From contig JAGVBL010000248.1 of assembly GCA_020059785.1 (NCBI GenBank), forward strand, positions 1 to 32,073: a DNA stretch of 32,073 nucleotides, read 5' to 3'. The stretch's first letter is position 1. Each line of letters opens with the position of its first letter. The translations under genes and the position numbers were made by a program. The notes below the pieces were generated by a model. It made no database searches. It was given only the letters and a program-made list of their open reading frames with translations, and was not told where the DNA came from. The DNA comes from Ignavibacteriales bacterium. Lineage in GTDB: Bacteria > Bacteroidota > Ignavibacteria > Ignavibacteriales > Melioribacteraceae. Below are positions 27,840 to 32,073 of the stretch, in pieces.

Positions 27840-28622
27840 ATGATTATACGATATTTCACCGAAGGGGAAAAACTTGATGTTGCCGGTCTAAACGAAATTA
27901 CTGTTCTGATCGATCGAAGCGAAACTGAATTAACTGAAATCGGCTGGAATTGCTGGACCCCAAATCAGGATGGTCCGCCTCATAAGCATAATGATAAAAC
28001 TCAATTATTCTATGTAACCAATGGAGTCGGGAAAATTCATTTGGGGAATGATGTATATGATGCTTCACCTGGAGACCTGGCCTATGTACCGGCCGGTCTA
28101 GTGCATCAGACTATTACGACTACCAGCGAAAAACTGTGTTATATGCTCTTTAATGTATTTATAAGTCAGGATAAGGAAGGTCATACAAGTTTTGCAGATC
28201 ATATTCAAAAAGTAAAACAGATCAGAAAACTCCAGGCGCAATCCGGTAAGTCGGATGTTGAGGAAACAATTACATTGAAGGAAGTAATACCCGGAAAATT
28301 TTTCAGTCAGGTTTTGAGTAATAATAGATTGGAATTGAATAATAAACATTCCGTCGGACTTATTCCCCGAAGTATTAATACCAATCTCGAATTGAATCTG
28401 GTACGTAGAGCTAGCGGTTTAAGTAATCAAATGGAAGTTCACAACGATAAAGAACAGACATTTTTTATTCTTGAAGGAGATGGTACTGTAACAGTCGGTA
28501 GTGAATCGGTTCATGTAAAAGCCGGAAACGTAATTGCAATTCCAAGAAATGTATATCATAAAGCCGAAGCCGGTAAAGAGGATCTATATTATCTCTGCTT
28601 AAATAGTTTTTCAATTACTTAA
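27840..28622 (+). CDS. Two-domain cupin protein
   Basis: The protein has 260 residues and no leader, so it is cytoplasmic. Two cupin barrels are visible. The first has GPPHKHNDKTQ (H48, H50, Q55) and H89 in PAGLVHQ, a full metal-site pattern. The second has MEVHNDKEQTFFILEG (H201, E205 or Q206) and H240 in PRNVYHK, lacking the first His of the HxH pair. The two domains may come from an internal duplication. Single-domain cupins such as KdgF open unsaturated uronates in pectin and alginate pathways, which would suit this locus, but a two-domain cupin could also be an isomerase or a sensor. It is one base from the upstream gene and 15 from the next. Confidence 0.85.
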   Translation: MIIRYFTEGEKLDVAGLNEITVLIDRSETELTEIGWNCWTPNQDGPPHKHNDKTQLFYVTNGVGKIHLGNDVYDASPGDLAYVPAGLVHQTITTTSEKLCYMLFNVFISQDKEGHTSFADHIQKVKQIRKLQAQSGKSDVEETITLKEVIPGKFFSQVLSNNRLELNNKHSVGLIPRSINTNLELNLVRRASGLSNQMEVHNDKEQTFFILEGDGTVTVGSESVHVKAGNVIAIPRNVYHKAEAGKEDLYYLCLNSFSIT

Positions 28623-28637
28623 CAGGGCTGATTTATT

Positions 28638-31466
28638 ATGAAAAAAATTTTTTCGTTATTGATTATTCTTTCTTTATCAATCGGGATGAATACTGATTCC
28701 GAAATATCTTTTGTCAATTCAATCGGACTGAAAATGATCAAGATTGACAAGGGAAGTTTTGTAATGGGCGATTTAACCGGCCGGGGGCAGTTTGATGAGT
28801 CTCCTGTAAGAAACGTTAAGATCAGTAATGACTTCTTTATTTCGGAAACGGAAGTTACAATTGAACAATTCCGTCAATTTAAAAAAGATTATCATGGATT
28901 CGATTCTTATTTTCCATACGCAACCGGTATTAGTTGGTTTGATGCAGAAGAGTATTGTAAATGGCTCAGTGCCAAAGAAGGTAAAATGTATAGACTTCCT
29001 ACCGAAGCAGAATGGGAGTATGTATGCAGAGCCGGTACTACTTCAGATTTTTCATCGGGTGAAAAACGACCAAATCATGAAACACCGAATCAATTCGATA
29101 TTAAAAATATGCATACCGGTCCAATCGAATGGTGTTACGATTGGTATGGTGATTATCTGTTTGCAGGCCAAACCGACCCGGTCGGTTTATCGTGGGGATT
29201 TTCGAAAGTTGTACGCGGCGGTTTGCCTGATAATAAATTGAAGGTCTACGATTATCCGGTTGACTATTATTCACGTTCTTCTAACCGTTCTTCAATGGCT
29301 CCTTCCTTCAATTCATTTATTAATAAGAGTGATTCTCGAGAAGTCGAAAAAACTATTCAGGGGTATGATCAATACATGCCGGGTTTAGTTGGAATTATTT
29401 TCGATGATAAGGAGATGCAGAAACCTGTTGGTATCTGGCGAATTACGGAATTAAATTCAGATAAAACTAAGTGGCAAAACCTGGATGATTTTACTGTTTT
29501 ATGGATCGGTCAGATTTCTTCTCCATACACTGGTTTGGTAAAAGTTGAAGCAGAAGCAGATGCCGGTATTAGATTAAAAATAGACGGACAAACTATTATA
29601 GATGGCTGGGGATTGGGCGAAAACAGAAAAGGTCAGTTCGAGTTTCAAGCCGGGAAAAGATATAAGATAGAAGTTGATTATATAAAACAAAAGGGGCGCC
29701 CATCTTTTATGCGTTTCTTCTGGAGTTATGAAGGAAAAATGAAAGAATTAATTCCACCTGAAGCGTTTACCTGTAATACAAATGATATTATCGAAACTGA
29801 ATCAATTTTCTCAAAATTATTGGCGGCAAGATTAAATGCTGCAAGCATAGGTTTCCGAATAGTACAAGCTCCACCACCTCAATCCAAGTCTCTTGCTTTT
29901 GAAGCGCCGTTTAATATGCAGGGAGTAAAACAGAGTTTCGATAAATCCAATTTCAAAAAAATAAATAAACCGTATTTCAGAAAAAGATTTTTACTTCCTA
30001 TTCCACCGGAGAATGTTGAAAAAGAAGATAGAAGTGCTGCAGGTATTGACCCTAATTTTTCAAGACATAATCACGATCCAGGATTGATGGCGCTTCCAAA
30101 CGGCGACCTACTATATGTTTTTTATACATCAACTTATGAAGATGAACCCGAAGTTGCACTTGCTGCAATGAGATTACGGTACGGCGCAGATGAGTGGGAC
30201 TGGCCTTCACGATTTCTTGATTTTGCAGATGTGAATGATGTTGCGCCTTTATGCTGGAATGACAACGGCAAACTCTGGCTCTTCTTCGGAGATATTCACC
30301 TTGACGGACGATATCCTTTTCAATGGATCAACTCAACCGATAACGGTGCAACCTGGAGTGGTGTTAAATTTCCCGAATTCATTGATGAAGTAGGACCTCA
30401 CACCCCCCAGCCGATTAACTCTGCATTTAGAGATGAAAACGGTTCATTATTTTTTGGAATGGATGGACTTGGTCCTTCTTCTCTTCTCATGTCAAGCAGT
30501 GATAACGGAAAAACATGGAGTGATACAAAGGGAAGAACTGGGGGAAGACACACAACATTCATTCAATTGAAGAATGGTGAGATCGCTGGTTATGGTGGAA
30601 AGCAATCTGATATTGATGGTTATATGCCGATCTCAATTTCAACCGATAAAGGAAAAACTTGGATCGTTTCCCGATCGGAATTTTCACCTCTCGGGACTAA
30701 TCAACGCCCTACAATTTTACGGCTTGCAAGCGGCAGACTTTTTTTTGCAAGCGACTTCCAGAGGATCGATGGTTATCAGCCAGAATCAATTAAACAGAGA
30801 GGTTCATTTGCAGCACTCTCCGATGACGAAGGAAAAACATGGCATATTAAAAAAATTCCCGGTGGTCAGGAACATGAATCTGAAATGCGAAGACAGGAGA
30901 TGCGTGGCGAAACTCTCGGTTACTCTGTTGCAGCTCAATCACCGGATGGAATGATTCATCTGATGGCTTCTATGACTCATCCATGCCTCCATTATGAATT
31001 TAATGAAGAGTGGATTTTAGATTCTTCGGATAAAATTTTAAATGAAGCGGATTTTATGAGACCAACTACTAAAAAAATTACCAATGTAAAAACATATAAA
31101 GAATTTTATAAAAATGGGAAATTAAGAATTGAATACTCTGGTGGGTTTGGTGACGATGAAAGATTTTTGTTACACGGCGTAGAAACCTGGTATTATGAAA
31201 ATGGTAAAACGCAATACACAGTAAATTACAATTTTGGGAAGAAAGTAGGAGTAGAGTCCTATTGGGATCCAAAACGATTAAAGATTTGGGAGTGGAGCCG
31301 CAGAGAAGATGGAGTTTCAGAGTGGCATCAATGGTGGGGTAACGGTTTGAAGAAAGCTGAATCGACATGGAAAGATTTGAAATGTGATGGATATGCAAAA
31401 ACCTGGGATTACAAAGGAAATTTGGTGAGTGATGTAGTATTTCAAAATGGTGAAATTAAAAAGTAG
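28638..31466 (+). CDS. SUMF1/PA14/sialidase-fold/MORN_2 multidomain exported protein
   Basis: The protein has 942 residues with a short leader (about 1-18). Residues ~23-225 are a SUMF1/FGE-like domain (GSFVMGDLTG, ISETEVTIEQF, RLPTEAEWEYVCRAG, KVVRGG). It is interrupted by a PA14-like domain at ~240-382 (LVKVEAEADAGIRLKIDG, FMRFFWSY) and resumes at ~398-410 with the usual SUMF1 ending ASIGFRIVQ. A sialidase-type propeller follows (~470-790) with four Asp boxes (STDNGATW, SSDNGKTW, STDKGKTW, SDDEGKTW). The C-terminus (~818-940) carries MORN_2-like repeats (YKNGKLRIEY, WYYENGKTQYTV, WWGNGLKKAEST, YKGNLVSDVVFQNG). The cysteines used by true formylglycine-generating enzyme after RGG are missing, so it should not mature the sulfatase. 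It is probably a surface glycan-binding and processing protein. Confidence 0.87.
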   Translation: MKKIFSLLIILSLSIGMNTDSEISFVNSIGLKMIKIDKGSFVMGDLTGRGQFDESPVRNVKISNDFFISETEVTIEQFRQFKKDYHGFDSYFPYATGISWFDAEEYCKWLSAKEGKMYRLPTEAEWEYVCRAGTTSDFSSGEKRPNHETPNQFDIKNMHTGPIEWCYDWYGDYLFAGQTDPVGLSWGFSKVVRGGLPDNKLKVYDYPVDYYSRSSNRSSMAPSFNSFINKSDSREVEKTIQGYDQYMPGLVGIIFDDKEMQKPVGIWRITELNSDKTKWQNLDDFTVLWIGQISSPYTGLVKVEAEADAGIRLKIDGQTIIDGWGLGENRKGQFEFQAGKRYKIEVDYIKQKGRPSFMRFFWSYEGKMKELIPPEAFTCNTNDIIETESIFSKLLAARLNAASIGFRIVQAPPPQSKSLAFEAPFNMQGVKQSFDKSNFKKINKPYFRKRFLLPIPPENVEKEDRSAAGIDPNFSRHNHDPGLMALPNGDLLYVFYTSTYEDEPEVALAAMRLRYGADEWDWPSRFLDFADVNDVAPLCWNDNGKLWLFFGDIHLDGRYPFQWINSTDNGATWSGVKFPEFIDEVGPHTPQPINSAFRDENGSLFFGMDGLGPSSLLMSSSDNGKTWSDTKGRTGGRHTTFIQLKNGEIAGYGGKQSDIDGYMPISISTDKGKTWIVSRSEFSPLGTNQRPTILRLASGRLFFASDFQRIDGYQPESIKQRGSFAALSDDEGKTWHIKKIPGGQEHESEMRRQEMRGETLGYSVAAQSPDGMIHLMASMTHPCLHYEFNEEWILDSSDKILNEADFMRPTTKKITNVKTYKEFYKNGKLRIEYSGGFGDDERFLLHGVETWYYENGKTQYTVNYNFGKKVGVESYWDPKRLKIWEWSRREDGVSEWHQWWGNGLKKAESTWKDLKCDGYAKTWDYKGNLVSDVVFQNGEIKK

Positions 31467-31473
31467 AATTATT

Positions 31474-32073
31474 ATGAATATCAAAAGACATTTATTGGTT
31501 TGGTTAATTTTGTTTTGTTCTATTGCCTTTAATGCTAGAGGATCCAGTTTATATAATATAATGAACTATGGAGCAGTGGGAGACAGAAAAACTTATAATA
31601 CAGAGGCAATTCAGAAAGCAATTGACCATGCGTCTTCAAATGGCGGTGGTACAATTTACTTTCCGGCTGGAATCTATCTCACCCGCACAATAATTCTAAA
31701 AGATAACATTACACTTCATCTTTCAAACGGCTCTACTATTCTCGGCAGCAAAGATCTCAACACTTTCAATCCTGTTTGCGGATCATTTGAAGATAGTGAT
31801 GGAAGGAAATTCGGGACTGCTCTTGTTTTTGCCAAAGACTGCAGGAACATATCAATTGAAGGTAATGGCACAATTGATGGTCAGGGTTATAAGGAATTCT
31901 ATCCCAAAGGGGAAGGCGTTTACAGACCGTACATTATTCGTTTTATCCGGTGCAGCTTTGTAAAGGTAAAGGATGTTAATCTTATTAATTCTGCTGCATG
32001 GGTTCAGCATTATGTTGAATGCGATGACCTGATAATTGATGGTATTACAGTCCGATCGTATTCAAATGTAAAC
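31474..32073 (+). CDS. GH28 polygalacturonase-like enzyme, N-terminal part (3' end outside window)
   Basis: The frame opens at ATG 31474, eight codons in reaches a hydrophobic leader (VWLILFCSIAFNA), and stays open for 200 codons to the window edge. Family 28 signatures are clear: YGAVGDRKTYNTEAIQKAID near residues 32-51, GGGTIYFPAGIYLTRTI, NITLHLSNGSTILGS, ISIEGNGTIDGQG, and RPYIIRFIRCSFVKVKDV followed by NSAAWVQHYVECDDLIIDGI. The catalytic aspartates (NTD, DD and GHG motifs) lie beyond the window, so activity cannot be checked. GH28 enzymes cleave galacturonan or rhamnogalacturonan, or remove terminal galacturonate, so this gene points to a pectin-like or galacturonate-containing substrate. 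It starts seven bases after the upstream stop with no clear ribosome-binding site, suggesting coupled translation. Confidence 0.9.
   Translation, partial: MNIKRHLLVWLILFCSIAFNARGSSLYNIMNYGAVGDRKTYNTEAIQKAIDHASSNGGGTIYFPAGIYLTRTIILKDNITLHLSNGSTILGSKDLNTFNPVCGSFEDSDGRKFGTALVFAKDCRNISIEGNGTIDGQGYKEFYPKGEGVYRPYIIRFIRCSFVKVKDVNLINSAAWVQHYVECDDLIIDGITVRSYSNVN

Noticed and set aside
28828..29241. Open frame on the + strand inside the SUMF1-domain gene
   Set aside because: It is a frame-shifted reading of a well-supported domain and has no family features.

Overview
The window is AT-rich bacterial DNA with every recognisable gene on the + strand. It reads as a glycan-catabolism locus. Tat-type leaders (sulfatase, two Gfo/Idh proteins), many short Sec leaders, large FG-GAP and Asp-box secreted proteins and a GH28 enzyme point to a Gram-negative polysaccharide degrader. 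A member of the FCB group (Ignavibacteria, Bacteroidota or a relative) is the most likely source; this is judged from gene style, not from a marker gene. No rRNA, tRNA, CRISPR array, insertion sequence or phage gene was seen, and no gap without a gene exceeds about 245 bases.

Region 1 (3-8314) is secreted and surface proteins. It holds three tandem FG-GAP/VCBS propeller paralogues, the first cut by the window edge, followed by a right-handed parallel beta-helix protein with a DUF1565-like start.

Region 2 (8340-18757) is uptake and cytoplasmic metabolism: a sodium:solute symporter, a full-length transketolase, an IdnO-like gluconate 5-dehydrogenase, a Tat-exported type I sulfatase, a second transketolase split into two genes, a DapA/NanA-family aldolase and a second symporter. 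A strong intrinsic terminator at 18858-18885 closes this unit.

Region 3 (19002 to the end) is a second, tightly packed unit: a third symporter, a second DapA-family protein with an altered active site, a Tat-leader Gfo/Idh-like protein with altered catalytic motifs, a DoxX membrane protein overlapping a second Tat-leader Gfo/Idh oxidoreductase, two sialidase-fold proteins, a two-domain cupin, a very unusual SUMF1/PA14/sialidase/MORN_2 fusion, and the start of a GH28 polygalacturonase-like enzyme.

Taken together (inference), exported enzymes (GH28, sulfatase, Asp-box propellers, beta-helix) would trim an acidic and possibly sulfated or pectin-like glycan. Periplasmic Gfo/Idh proteins with DoxX may oxidise released sugars, three SSS symporters import them, and the SDR, cupin, DapA-type lyases and transketolases convert them to central metabolites. 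No SusC/SusD pair, sugar kinase, isomerase or regulator lies in the window. The most notable points are the two transketolases, the split one carrying substitutions at substrate-contacting positions; the PA14 domain inserted inside a cysteine-less SUMF1 domain; and two pathway proteins that keep their family fold but lack the usual catalytic residues.
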